Positions 1 to 6,942 of a stretch of 6,942 nt of DNA are shown here, piece by piece. The position numbers and the translations under genes were made by a program. The notes below the pieces were generated by a model. The model saw only the letters and a list, made by a program, of their open reading frames with translations, did no database searches and was not told where the DNA came from. Each line of letters begins with the position of its first letter. Position 1 is the stretch's first letter. Source of the DNA: Chitinophaga pinensis (GTDB lineage: Bacteria; Bacteroidota; Bacteroidia; UKL13-3); assembly GCA_945875195.1 (NCBI GenBank), contig CAMCJW010000157.1, positions 1 to 6,942 on the forward strand. Direction: 5' to 3'.

Positions 1-2834
1 TTAAACTTGTATTGAATTGTATCCTACTATTCATAGGAGTAAATTCATATGGGCAAACTGGCACTGGTAAAATAACTGGTAAAGTAATTTCCAATAAAGG
101 TGAGGAGCTCATTAGTGCAATTGTTTCAATTGACGGAACTGCTTTTGGAGCCCAATCAGATTACAATGGTGATTATACCATCAACAATGTTAAACCTGGT
201 AAATACAAATTGAATGCTAGGTATATTGGATTCAATAATAATGTCATTGAAAATGTGGAGGTAATTGCTGGAAAAACAACAGTAATTAACATTGTATTAA
301 ACGAAAAAACAGCACAAATCGAAGAGGTTAAAATTACGGCAAAGGCAAAAACCAGCAATGTAAGTGCATTGTTAATTATGCAAAAAAATGCAGTTTCTGT
401 AAGCGATGGTATCTCATCTGAATCAATAAAAAGAAGTCCAGACAAAAGCACCAGTGATGTATTAAAGAGAGTAAGTGGTGCAAGTATTCAGGATAATAAA
501 TTTGCCATTATTAGGGGCTTAAATGAACGCTACAACGCCTCATTTATTAACGGAGCTCCACTTCCAAGCACTGAAACTGACCGTAAGGCATTTGCCTTCG
601 ACATCTTTCCTTCGAACATGCTAGATAACTTACTAATTTCAAAAACAGCAACACCAGACCAAACTGGTGAATTTTCAGGAGGAATTATTCTCATAAATAC
701 CAAAGGAATTCCAGATGAAGATTTTCAATCATTTAGCATGGGATTGAGCTATAATAATCTTGCAACATTTAAAAATCGATTAACTTATAAGGGTGGAAAA
801 ACAGACTTTCTTGGACTAGATGATGGCACAAGGTCAACTCCAAAAGGACTGCCTGGTTTAAATGAATGGCCACAAACAAGAGACGGCAAAGCGGAAGCGG
901 CAAAGTTGATGCCTAATGATTGGGCAACCTTAAAAAATCCTTTTGCACCCGGGGTTTCACTTCAATATTCTTTGGGTAAAGTTTTAAAAATAAAGAAAGA
1001 AGATGCCTTCGGTATTACCTTTTCTTTAACCTATAGTTATACGCCTACAAAGTATGATCAATATATTTATGACTATGACGAAGCTGATGGAAATAAATTA
1101 ATGACCAACTTAAAGGATGAAAATTACTCAGAGCGTGTCTTGGCTGGTGGCCTTTTGAACCTATCTTGGAAAATAAACAAAAAAAATAGCTTAAGTCTTA
1201 AAAATATCTACACCATTAATACAGAAGATAGGGTAGTTAGGCGAGTTGGATCTTTCAACTTAAATCAAGCTGATCCATTGCGAAATGAATCGAACCTATT
1301 TTGGTTTACCTCTAACCAAATAGTATCTAACCAATTATCTGGCGATCATTATCTTGAGAAAACAAAAACCAAACTCAATTGGATGGTTTCAAATGCTTAT
1401 GTTAAAAGATTAATGCCTGGAATGAGAAGGTTATTATATGCTGCAGGAACAGGGGAAGAATTTCAAGCAAACATTGCTTCAACAGCGGATTTTTCTCCAT
1501 CCACAGGTGGTACCTTTTTATATACAACCAATAATGAAAGAATAAATAGCTGTCAATTTGATATCAGTGAAAATTTAGATTTTAGCAAAAAAGTTAAGAA
1601 CACTGTCAAATTTGGATTGTACTATCAATTGAGAAGTAGGGACTTTTTTGCACGTAAATTAAACTTTGCCAAAAATCAACAAACAGGAGGTGGCGGAACT
1701 CAATTTGAGGATTCGTTGTTATCACTACCAGACGATAAAATTTTCGCTCCTGAAAACATGGGTATTCTTGCAAATGGCAAGGGTGGTTTTTTATTGGAAC
1801 AAATTATTAATCCATATGACGCTTATGATGCAAGGTCAGATATCTTTGCCAGATATGTGATGGTTGACTCACGCGTTGGGCCTAAATTCAGAGCTATATG
1901 GGGACTTAGGTTAGAGACGTTTTATTTAAAATTAAATTCAACTAGAGATGACCGAACTCCTGTTAACATTAATTCGGTTAAATATGATTATTTGCCCTCG
2001 GTAAATTTAGTATACTCATTGAATGAAAAACAAAATCTACGTGTATCCTATTCCAAAACTGTAAACCGACCAGAATTTAGGGAATTAGCACCATTTGTAT
2101 TTTATGATTTTACTAATCGATACACCTATGCAGGTAACGATACCCTTGTAAGGTGTCAAATACGCAATTACGATTTCAGGTATGAAATTTTCCCTGGAAG
2201 AAATCAATTATTGTCGGCAAGTTTGTTCTATAAAGAATTTTTAAACCCAATAGAACAAAAATCAAATCCCAATGCAGCAAGAGAGGTTACTTATATCAAT
2301 GCTTTTTCTGCTTCAAATTTTGGTTTTGAATTTGAATTTAGAGCCATCCTATCATCTTTGATTAAATTAGATTCAGTCAAGTTTTTAGACAATCTTACCA
2401 TATTTGCAAATGTTGCTGTTATCCAATCGAATGTGATTGTAAACAATGAAAATAAAGCCATCGACCAAGATAGGAGGCTACAAGGTCAATCACCTTATGT
2501 TTTGAATGCTGGTATTCAATATCAAAATTTTGAAAAAGAATTTTCAGTATCACTTAATTGTAACAGTGTAGGCGATAGGATTTCAATTGTAGGTAATGTG
2601 AATGAGCCAGATTTATGGGAAAAAGGAAGAACTGTGTTTGATTTACAATTAGCAAAATCATTTAAAAAGGGTAAGTGGGAAGTTAGATTGAATGCCAAAG
2701 ACATTCTAGTTCAGGACCTGGTTTTTTATAACGACATGGACAAAAACAAGAAATATGACCAAGGTACTGATTTAATTATATTTACCCGAAACTTTGGTAG
2801 AGAATTTTCTATAAGTGCGGCTTATAAATTCTGA
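1..2834 (+). CDS. TonB-dependent outer-membrane receptor, 5' partial
   Basis: Predicted outer-membrane active-transport channel that imports an unidentified ligand using energy relayed by TonB-ExbB-ExbD. The frame is open to the window edge (first full codon at 3). The TTG at 12 lies inside the hydrophobic part of a signal peptide (VLNCILLFIGV, then a likely cleavage before Gln of YGQTG), so the true start is probably a few codons upstream. Numbering from that TTG, residues about 18-100 form a carboxypeptidase-regulatory-like beta-sandwich (GKITGKV, NGDYTINNVKPGKY). Residues about 110-235 are the plug, with RGLNERYN at 168-175, FDIFPSNM at 196-203 and KTATPD at 211-216. The rest is a beta-barrel ending in SAAYKF, the terminal aromatic expected of an outer-membrane protein. 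At 940 or more residues it is full family length, with no frameshift. No SusD partner follows; the next gene encodes a T9SS-secreted protein. The family assignment is firm, the substrate unknown. Confidence 0.93.
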   Translation, partial: KLVLNCILLFIGVNSYGQTGTGKITGKVISNKGEELISAIVSIDGTAFGAQSDYNGDYTINNVKPGKYKLNARYIGFNNNVIENVEVIAGKTTVINIVLNEKTAQIEEVKITAKAKTSNVSALLIMQKNAVSVSDGISSESIKRSPDKSTSDVLKRVSGASIQDNKFAIIRGLNERYNASFINGAPLPSTETDRKAFAFDIFPSNMLDNLLISKTATPDQTGEFSGGIILINTKGIPDEDFQSFSMGLSYNNLATFKNRLTYKGGKTDFLGLDDGTRSTPKGLPGLNEWPQTRDGKAEAAKLMPNDWATLKNPFAPGVSLQYSLGKVLKIKKEDAFGITFSLTYSYTPTKYDQYIYDYDEADGNKLMTNLKDENYSERVLAGGLLNLSWKINKKNSLSLKNIYTINTEDRVVRRVGSFNLNQADPLRNESNLFWFTSNQIVSNQLSGDHYLEKTKTKLNWMVSNAYVKRLMPGMRRLLYAAGTGEEFQANIASTADFSPSTGGTFLYTTNNERINSCQFDISENLDFSKKVKNTVKFGLYYQLRSRDFFARKLNFAKNQQTGGGGTQFEDSLLSLPDDKIFAPENMGILANGKGGFLLEQIINPYDAYDARSDIFARYVMVDSRVGPKFRAIWGLRLETFYLKLNSTRDDRTPVNINSVKYDYLPSVNLVYSLNEKQNLRVSYSKTVNRPEFRELAPFVFYDFTNRYTYAGNDTLVRCQIRNYDFRYEIFPGRNQLLSASLFYKEFLNPIEQKSNPNAAREVTYINAFSASNFGFEFEFRAILSSLIKLDSVKFLDNLTIFANVAVIQSNVIVNNENKAIDQDRRLQGQSPYVLNAGIQYQNFEKEFSVSLNCNSVGDRISIVGNVNEPDLWEKGRTVFDLQLAKSFKKGKWEVRLNAKDILVQDLVFYNDMDKNKKYDQGTDLIIFTRNFGREFSISAAYKF

Positions 2835-2910
2835 AAATCTACTGCTTTATCAAATAAAAACTACACAAAAATACATTAGTTCTTAACCTAAAATTAAAGT
2901 AATAATTACA

Positions 2911-2935
2911 TTGAGGAATCTATTTCTTAATCTTG
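2911..2935 (+). promoter_or_regulatory. Weak candidate Bacteroidota-type promoter for the T9SS protein gene
   Basis: TAATCTTG at 2928-2935 matches the Bacteroidota -7 consensus TAnnTTTG at all but one fixed base, and a TTG lies upstream at 2911-2913. The gap between them (14 bp) is shorter than the usual 19-21 bp, so the -33 assignment is doubtful. A transcript from here would have a leader of roughly 30-35 nt. In such AT-rich DNA a match this good can arise by chance. Read-through from the receptor gene remains possible because no terminator is visible between the two genes. Confidence 0.2.
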
Positions 2936-2975
2936 GAACCTTTTTTTTGCTATACAAACCAATAAAAAAACAAAA

Positions 2976-5900
2976 ATGAAAAAAATCTCAACTACTATTT
3001 TCGCAATGCTGTTAACTGTGATGGTATTTGCGCAAACACGCACATTGCAATCAGTTTCCTACAGAGGAGCTTTTGAACCAGGTGTGCCAATGTGGACTGC
3101 TGGCTGGACCAATTTTGATCCAAACACAACAAACTATGATTCTATCCATAGTGGAAAAACTGTAACTACAGTTACAGCTGCTATTACCAGAAACACAACT
3201 TGGTTAAGTTCTAGAGTATATGTAATTAGTGGCCCAATTTATGTGAAATCTGGTGTAACTTTAACTATTCAACCAGGTACTTTGATAAAAGGAAATGCCT
3301 TGGCTTCAAATTCTTGTTTAATTGTTTCAAGAGGTGCTAAGATTAACGCTCAAGGAACATCATCTAACCCTATTGTATTTACATCTTCTAAAGGCGTAGG
3401 ACAAAAAAACTTAGGTGATTGGGGTGGTGTTATTTTACTTGGAAAAGCAAAAATCAATGCTGTTGGTGGTGTTGCTAACATTGAAGGTTTAGCTGCTGCA
3501 GTTGACAATGAATATGGTGGAACTGATGACGATGATAATTCAGGTGTATTTTCATATTGCCGTATTGAATTTGGTGGATATATTTTTTCTCCAGATAAAG
3601 AAATCAATGGATTAACTATGGGTGGTGTTGGTAGAAAAACAAAAATTGACCATATCCAAACTTCATTTATTAATGATGACGCTTTTGAGTGGTTTGGTGG
3701 AACAGTAAATTGTACTCATTTAGTATCATACCGTAACTTGGATGATGACATGGATACAGATTTTGGATATAGCGGAACAGTTCAATTTGGACTTGTAATT
3801 CGTGATAAAAATTATTTCGACCCAAGTTCAGGCTCAACTTCAGAAGGTTTTGAATCAGATGGCGAAGGTGTTGGTTCAGATTCAACTATTGTTCCAAGAA
3901 CAAAAGCTGTATTTTCTAACATTACGTTAATTGGTCCAGGACGTAACGATGTTGTTGGTTCAGTTAACTCTAAATTTCAACGTTGCATTCGTATCCGTAG
4001 AAATTCTAACTTAAGAATTTTCAACTCAGTATTTACTGACTTCCCTAATGGATTGCATTTTGATGGTGACCGTTGCGCTGAAGGTGCAAGAACTACTAAC
4101 AATCCAGATTGGAATAGTACTACAGTTAGATACAACGTATTCGCTAGTATCAAAGGAACAATGATGGTGGCAAACAGTCGCTATGCAGCAATCGGCATCA
4201 CCTCTAAAGAAGCATTATTTTCTGCATTAGGTAATGACTCTTCATATAAAGCTTCTTCAAATGGCTTATTTGTTGATAATGTTACATCATCAAATTATGA
4301 TATGGATTACCGCCCAGCTTCTGGTTCACCATTGGCTTCCGGTGCAAATTTTGTTGATGATTTTATTACTTCAAGAACTAGACTTGGTTTAGGATCAGTG
4401 AATATTACTGCAGATACAATTGAAATTGCTAATTTATCTGAAGTACAAACTGCAACATTAACCGCTGGTAGCATTGCAAATGCAGATATTTATAATTGGG
4501 TAGTACCTACAGGTTGTACAATAGTTTCTGGTCAAGGAACAACTTCAATTACTGTTTCTTTCTTAACTAATCTTGCAACTTCTATTGCAAAACCAAAATA
4601 TATCTATTGTTCAGCTACTAATATTGCCTCAGGTACATTTTCTACAACTGACTCAGTTAGAATTGCTAAAACAAAACCTACATTTTTAATCACTGGTTTA
4701 TTATCAAATGCTAATAACAATTTAATTGGTAAAGCTTGGAATTCAAATTTAACTTCTAGTGCAGCTGCTTCTCAAAAAGTTGTAAATGTAACAAGCACAA
4801 GTGGTTTAAAAGCTGGTATGTTAATTAAGTTAGTTGCTGGAACAGGTGCTGGTGCAGTAGGAACAAGCAACACAGTTGCAACTGTAAACAGTTCTACTCA
4901 ATTTACATTAGTAAACAACATAACTACTACAATCGCTTCTGGAGCTACTCTTTATGGATATGTAGTTCCGCAAAATGCATTTGCTGCTGTTTCATTAGCA
5001 AATGGCTCAAGTGTTGGTACTTTGGTAACTGTAACTTCAACAACTGGATTAAAAGAAGGTATGTGGTTAAAAATTACCTCTGGTACTGGTACATTCAAAA
5101 CTGGAACAGTGGTAGCAAAAGTAATAGACGGTACTAATTTCGTACTTTCTTTACCTCCAACAGTTGCGCTTTCAGGTGCTGCAATTTCAGCTTATCCCTT
5201 GTTAACAAATACTTGTCCAGTTGCAGTTGCAACAGGCTTTACATCTGAATTTGATGTAACAGTAGTTGCTTCTGCTTCAAACAATATTGGCTACAGATTT
5301 GATGCTCCTAAAGGTGCTCGTATTTGCCGCGTAGGAAATAACACATTAAATGATTACACTACAGCTCGTACTGCATTTGTATTAACTACTGCAAATAATG
5401 TGGGTATAGTATTTGATTCATCATTTGTATCTGGTGCAGTTAAAGTTACCCCTTATAACAATGCAGGTACAGGAAAAGCATTAAGCGTAACTGTAAGAAA
5501 AGAAAAAGCTGGTATTTTTAAAGTTATCAGTACTGCTGCTGCTCTTCCTAACACAACAGTTAACTACAAAGCTAGTGTAACTAATGGTAGTGAGGTTGCT
5601 GAATACAAATGGACTATCCCTACAACAGGTAGAGTTAGCTTTACTCATGGTGCTTCAGCTGGAACTGTTTCTGGATTTACTATTACTACAATTACAGACA
5701 CCTTATCTTTATCATTCAACGGAGTATTTACAAGCGGATCTTTAAAAGTTGAAGCGGTAAACAATTGCGGTACTGGAACTGGTAAATCATTTGTATTAAA
5801 TGGTACAACTACGCTAACCAAAAAGCAAAATTCATTTGAATTAGAAGAAAATACTGCGGATGTAACCAACAGCACCTTCAATGTTTATCCTAATCCAAGC

Positions 5901-6119
5901 AATGGTAGCTTCACAGTTTCAATGCTAACTGAAAACAAAGAAGATGTTGCAGAAATTGTTATCTATAATACTTTAGGTCAAATAGTTCGCACTATTTCAG
6001 CAGAAAACAACAATGGTATCATCAATGCTGATATTAACTCACAACTTGAAAACGGTATTTATATCGTAAAAGTTAAAGTTGGTTCAGAAATGAATACAAT
6101 TAAAATATCTGTAGAATAA
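2976..6119 (+). CDS. Large secreted T9SS cargo: beta-helix-like domain, PKD/Ig-like domains, type A sorting domain
   Basis: Secreted or surface protein of 1047 residues; its biochemical role is not recognised. The ATG at 2976 opens a signal peptide (residues 1-19, cleavage after VFA) and follows an A-rich initiation region. Residues about 25-480 match a family common in Bacteroidota: YRGAF at 29-33, MWTAGWTNFDP at 39-49, TLTIQPGTLIKG at 95-106, GDWGG at 147-151, DDAFEWFGGTVN at 234-245, LDDDMDTDFGYSG at 255-267 and GFESDGEG at 291-298. The pattern suggests a right-handed beta-helix. A PKD-like domain follows at about 485-570 (YNWVVPTG), then two copies of a VTSTxGLKxGM module (602-664 and 683-740) and two more PKD/Ig-like domains at about 745-840 and 845-945. 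The end, from FNVYPNPSNG (968-977) through LGQIV and NGIYIVKV, is a T9SS type A sorting domain, removed on export by the sortase PorU. No catalytic motif was recognised. It probably works with the upstream receptor (inference). Confidence 0.92.
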   Translation: MKKISTTIFAMLLTVMVFAQTRTLQSVSYRGAFEPGVPMWTAGWTNFDPNTTNYDSIHSGKTVTTVTAAITRNTTWLSSRVYVISGPIYVKSGVTLTIQPGTLIKGNALASNSCLIVSRGAKINAQGTSSNPIVFTSSKGVGQKNLGDWGGVILLGKAKINAVGGVANIEGLAAAVDNEYGGTDDDDNSGVFSYCRIEFGGYIFSPDKEINGLTMGGVGRKTKIDHIQTSFINDDAFEWFGGTVNCTHLVSYRNLDDDMDTDFGYSGTVQFGLVIRDKNYFDPSSGSTSEGFESDGEGVGSDSTIVPRTKAVFSNITLIGPGRNDVVGSVNSKFQRCIRIRRNSNLRIFNSVFTDFPNGLHFDGDRCAEGARTTNNPDWNSTTVRYNVFASIKGTMMVANSRYAAIGITSKEALFSALGNDSSYKASSNGLFVDNVTSSNYDMDYRPASGSPLASGANFVDDFITSRTRLGLGSVNITADTIEIANLSEVQTATLTAGSIANADIYNWVVPTGCTIVSGQGTTSITVSFLTNLATSIAKPKYIYCSATNIASGTFSTTDSVRIAKTKPTFLITGLLSNANNNLIGKAWNSNLTSSAAASQKVVNVTSTSGLKAGMLIKLVAGTGAGAVGTSNTVATVNSSTQFTLVNNITTTIASGATLYGYVVPQNAFAAVSLANGSSVGTLVTVTSTTGLKEGMWLKITSGTGTFKTGTVVAKVIDGTNFVLSLPPTVALSGAAISAYPLLTNTCPVAVATGFTSEFDVTVVASASNNIGYRFDAPKGARICRVGNNTLNDYTTARTAFVLTTANNVGIVFDSSFVSGAVKVTPYNNAGTGKALSVTVRKEKAGIFKVISTAAALPNTTVNYKASVTNGSEVAEYKWTIPTTGRVSFTHGASAGTVSGFTITTITDTLSLSFNGVFTSGSLKVEAVNNCGTGTGKSFVLNGTTTLTKKQNSFELEENTADVTNSTFNVYPNPSNGSFTVSMLTENKEDVAEIVIYNTLGQIVRTISAENNNGIINADINSQLENGIYIVKVKVGSEMNTIKISVE
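4779..5195 (+). repeat. Two tandem copies of a ~60-residue VTSTxGLKxGM module inside the T9SS protein
   Basis: Copy 1 covers residues 602-664 (nt 4779-4967) and copy 2 covers residues 683-740 (nt 5022-5195), separated by 18 residues. They share VxVTSTxGLKxGM near the start, then a hydrophobic-Lys pair, GTG, a T-VA-V strand, a phenylalanine-containing strand (TQFTLV and TNFVLS), a short threonine-rich linker and an SGA turn before a closing aromatic strand (YGY and SAY). The two are clearly homologous as protein but diverged at DNA level, so this is an old duplication. The pattern resembles small beta-rich modules seen in phage structural proteins and bacterial surface proteins (from memory). 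Their role is probably structural or adhesive (inference). Confidence 0.75.
5877..6116 (+). other. Region encoding the T9SS type A C-terminal sorting domain
   Basis: Residues 968-1047 of the T9SS protein. The opening FNVYPNPSNGSF is the hallmark of the type A sorting domain. It is followed by an Ile/Val strand (AEIVIYNTLGQIVR, with Gly1001-Gln1002), then NGIYIVKVKVG and a final short strand (IKISVE). In this family the domain directs the folded protein through the T9SS outer-membrane translocon and is then cleaved, often with attachment to anionic lipopolysaccharide. Its presence implies that the genome encodes a working T9SS elsewhere. Confidence 0.93.
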
Positions 6120-6138
6120 TTATTTATTAACCCAACCT

Positions 6139-6176
6139 AAAAAGTCCCCAGAAGAAATTCTGGGGACTTTTTTTTT
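6139..6176 (+). terminator. Strong intrinsic (Rho-independent) terminator
   Basis: A perfect 15-bp inverted repeat: the left arm at 6139-6153 pairs with the right arm at 6158-6172 around the four-base loop GAAA (6154-6157). The core is GTCCCCAG with CTGGGGAC. Nine consecutive T (6168-6176) follow the last C of the core; the first five also pair with A in the stem. It begins 20 bp after the stop codon of the T9SS protein gene, so it should end that transcript and insulate the lipoprotein gene downstream. The A run on the left arm gives a short T tract on the other strand, but no minus-strand gene is seen to use it. Confidence 0.95.
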
Positions 6177-6231
6177 ATTATTAACATTAAAATAATGATA
6201 CTTTCATTCATTTGCCATTAAAGAAAACATT

Positions 6232-6942
6232 ATGAAATTGTTGATGGTAAGTATTTTATTATTGTGTATTGGTTTTGTTTCATGCAAAAAAGACCCAAAT
6301 CCATTCCTTATTGAACCTACACCTTATACCCCAAGTCATCAAACCTTCGTTTTAAGTGAAGAAAACGATTCTAATTTAATTGAATATTCTTATGATCCTT
6401 TGTGGAGAATTTTAAGTTCAAAAAGAATTGTTGGTGGAATAAATAAAGAAATAATAACTTGGAGCAAATCTGGATCTCAAGTAAAAAAAATTAGTAATAC
6501 CAATTCCTATATAAATACTTATTTTTTGAATAAAAAAGGATTTGCTGATAGTGTTTCCGTTATATATGCCGGATTTGTTTATTTAACCGAAAAATATGCT
6601 TATTCTAACATTGGATTACCAATATCTAAAACAATAGTAGGAACAATACTTTCAAATCCATATGAAGAATATTTTACCTATGAATATGTTAACGGAGATT
6701 TGGTTAAACAAACGCAAGAATATGAAGGACAAACCTTTATTAGCACCTATATCTATTATACAGATTCTTTAAATATTTTTGCTGGGACACAAGAAGCAAT
6801 TTCTTTTATACCACAAAGCAAACACCTTGTAAAAAGAATTACTCAAGAAGATAGCACTTATATTGATTATACATACTCTGAATTATCTGAGGATGAAATA
6901 ATTATTCAAATGACAAATGAAGAATTTACAACCACAGAAAAG
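6232..6942 (+). CDS. Putative lipoprotein with Tyr-x-Tyr (YD-like) repeats, 3' partial
   Basis: An open frame of 237 codons from the ATG at 6232 runs without a stop to the window end, so the C-terminus is missing. The N-terminus MKLLMVSILLLCIGFVSC is a lipoprotein signal peptide: Cys18 is the likely lipidated residue, followed by Lys-Lys-Asp-Pro, a common mature start in Bacteroidota lipoproteins. The body has repeated short beta-strand blocks centred on Tyr-x-Tyr at residues 52-54 (YSYD), 122-124, 150-152 (YEYVNGDL), 173-175 and 213-215, plus SKHLVKRIT at 196-204. This spacing resembles the DUF4595-like or YD-repeat-like lipoproteins of the phylum, whose function is unknown to me; family membership is inferred from pattern only. 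An A-rich stretch (AAAGAAAACATT) precedes the start. The gene lies 112 bp after the T9SS protein gene, beyond a strong terminator, so it probably has its own promoter, though no good match was found. Confidence 0.85.
   Translation, partial: MKLLMVSILLLCIGFVSCKKDPNPFLIEPTPYTPSHQTFVLSEENDSNLIEYSYDPLWRILSSKRIVGGINKEIITWSKSGSQVKKISNTNSYINTYFLNKKGFADSVSVIYAGFVYLTEKYAYSNIGLPISKTIVGTILSNPYEEYFTYEYVNGDLVKQTQEYEGQTFISTYIYYTDSLNIFAGTQEAISFIPQSKHLVKRITQEDSTYIDYTYSELSEDEIIIQMTNEEFTTTEK

Noticed and set aside
173..451. Minus-strand open frame of 92 codons
   Set aside because: Lies wholly inside the receptor gene, antisense to its well-supported regulatory-like and plug domains, with no initiation context or family resemblance.
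1666..1860. Plus-strand open frame of 64 codons in another frame
   Set aside because: A shadow inside the barrel region of the receptor, whose own frame is continuous and family-like here.
2876..2891. Small inverted repeat TTAGTT ... AACCTAA after the receptor gene
   Set aside because: Only about six pairs with a bulge, AT-rich and not followed by a T tract, so it is not credible as a terminator.
2941..2948. Run of eight T before the T9SS protein gene, considered as a phase-variation tract
   Set aside because: Eight-base homopolymers are common in DNA this AT-rich, and its position relative to a promoter is not established.
3350..3885. Two minus-strand open frames (3350-3607 and 3670-3885)
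   Set aside because: Both are antisense to the most family-like part of the T9SS protein; their low-complexity translations reflect the complement of Gly/Asp-rich coding sequence.
5645..5881. Minus-strand open frame of 78 codons (and a similar one at 2522-2704)
   Set aside because: Antisense shadows of the PKD-like region and of the receptor barrel respectively, with no supporting signals.
6199..6206. TACTTTCA as a possible -7 promoter element for the lipoprotein gene
   Set aside because: Two fixed bases differ from TAnnTTTG and there is no TTG at the expected upstream distance.

Overview
The window reads as AT-rich chromosomal DNA from a Bacteroidota (Bacteroidetes) bacterium. Three things point there: a TonB-dependent receptor with a carboxypeptidase-regulatory-like N-terminal domain, a secreted protein ending in a type A sorting domain of the type IX secretion system (T9SS), and a small lipoprotein whose mature N-terminus begins Cys-Lys-Lys-Asp. 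Start codons are preceded by A-rich stretches rather than Shine-Dalgarno sequences, which is also usual for the phylum. The order or family cannot be fixed from this sequence.

Layout, all on the + strand: (1) positions 1-2834, a TonB-dependent outer-membrane receptor whose first few codons lie upstream of the window; (2) a 141-bp AT-rich gap with no convincing terminator and only a weak promoter candidate; (3) positions 2976-6119, a 1047-residue secreted T9SS cargo protein made of an N-terminal beta-helix-like domain, PKD/Ig-like domains interrupted by two copies of a roughly 60-residue module, and a C-terminal sorting domain; (4) a strong intrinsic terminator at 6139-6176; (5) positions 6232-6942, the first 237 codons of a lipoprotein with repeated Tyr-x-Tyr blocks, cut by the window end.

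Inference about function: the receptor and the T9SS protein probably form a functional pair. One would be an outer-membrane import channel energised by TonB; the other a secreted or surface-attached protein that may bind or present a ligand. No SusD-like lipoprotein, glycoside hydrolase, peptidase or other enzyme lies between them, so the substrate cannot be named. The lipoprotein follows a strong terminator and is probably a separate transcription unit. Codon use suggests that the T9SS protein is made at a much higher level than the receptor. No mobile element, CRISPR array, tRNA or rRNA was seen. Nothing here clearly shows a new kind of system; the most interesting items are the composite architecture of the large secreted protein and its pairing with the receptor.
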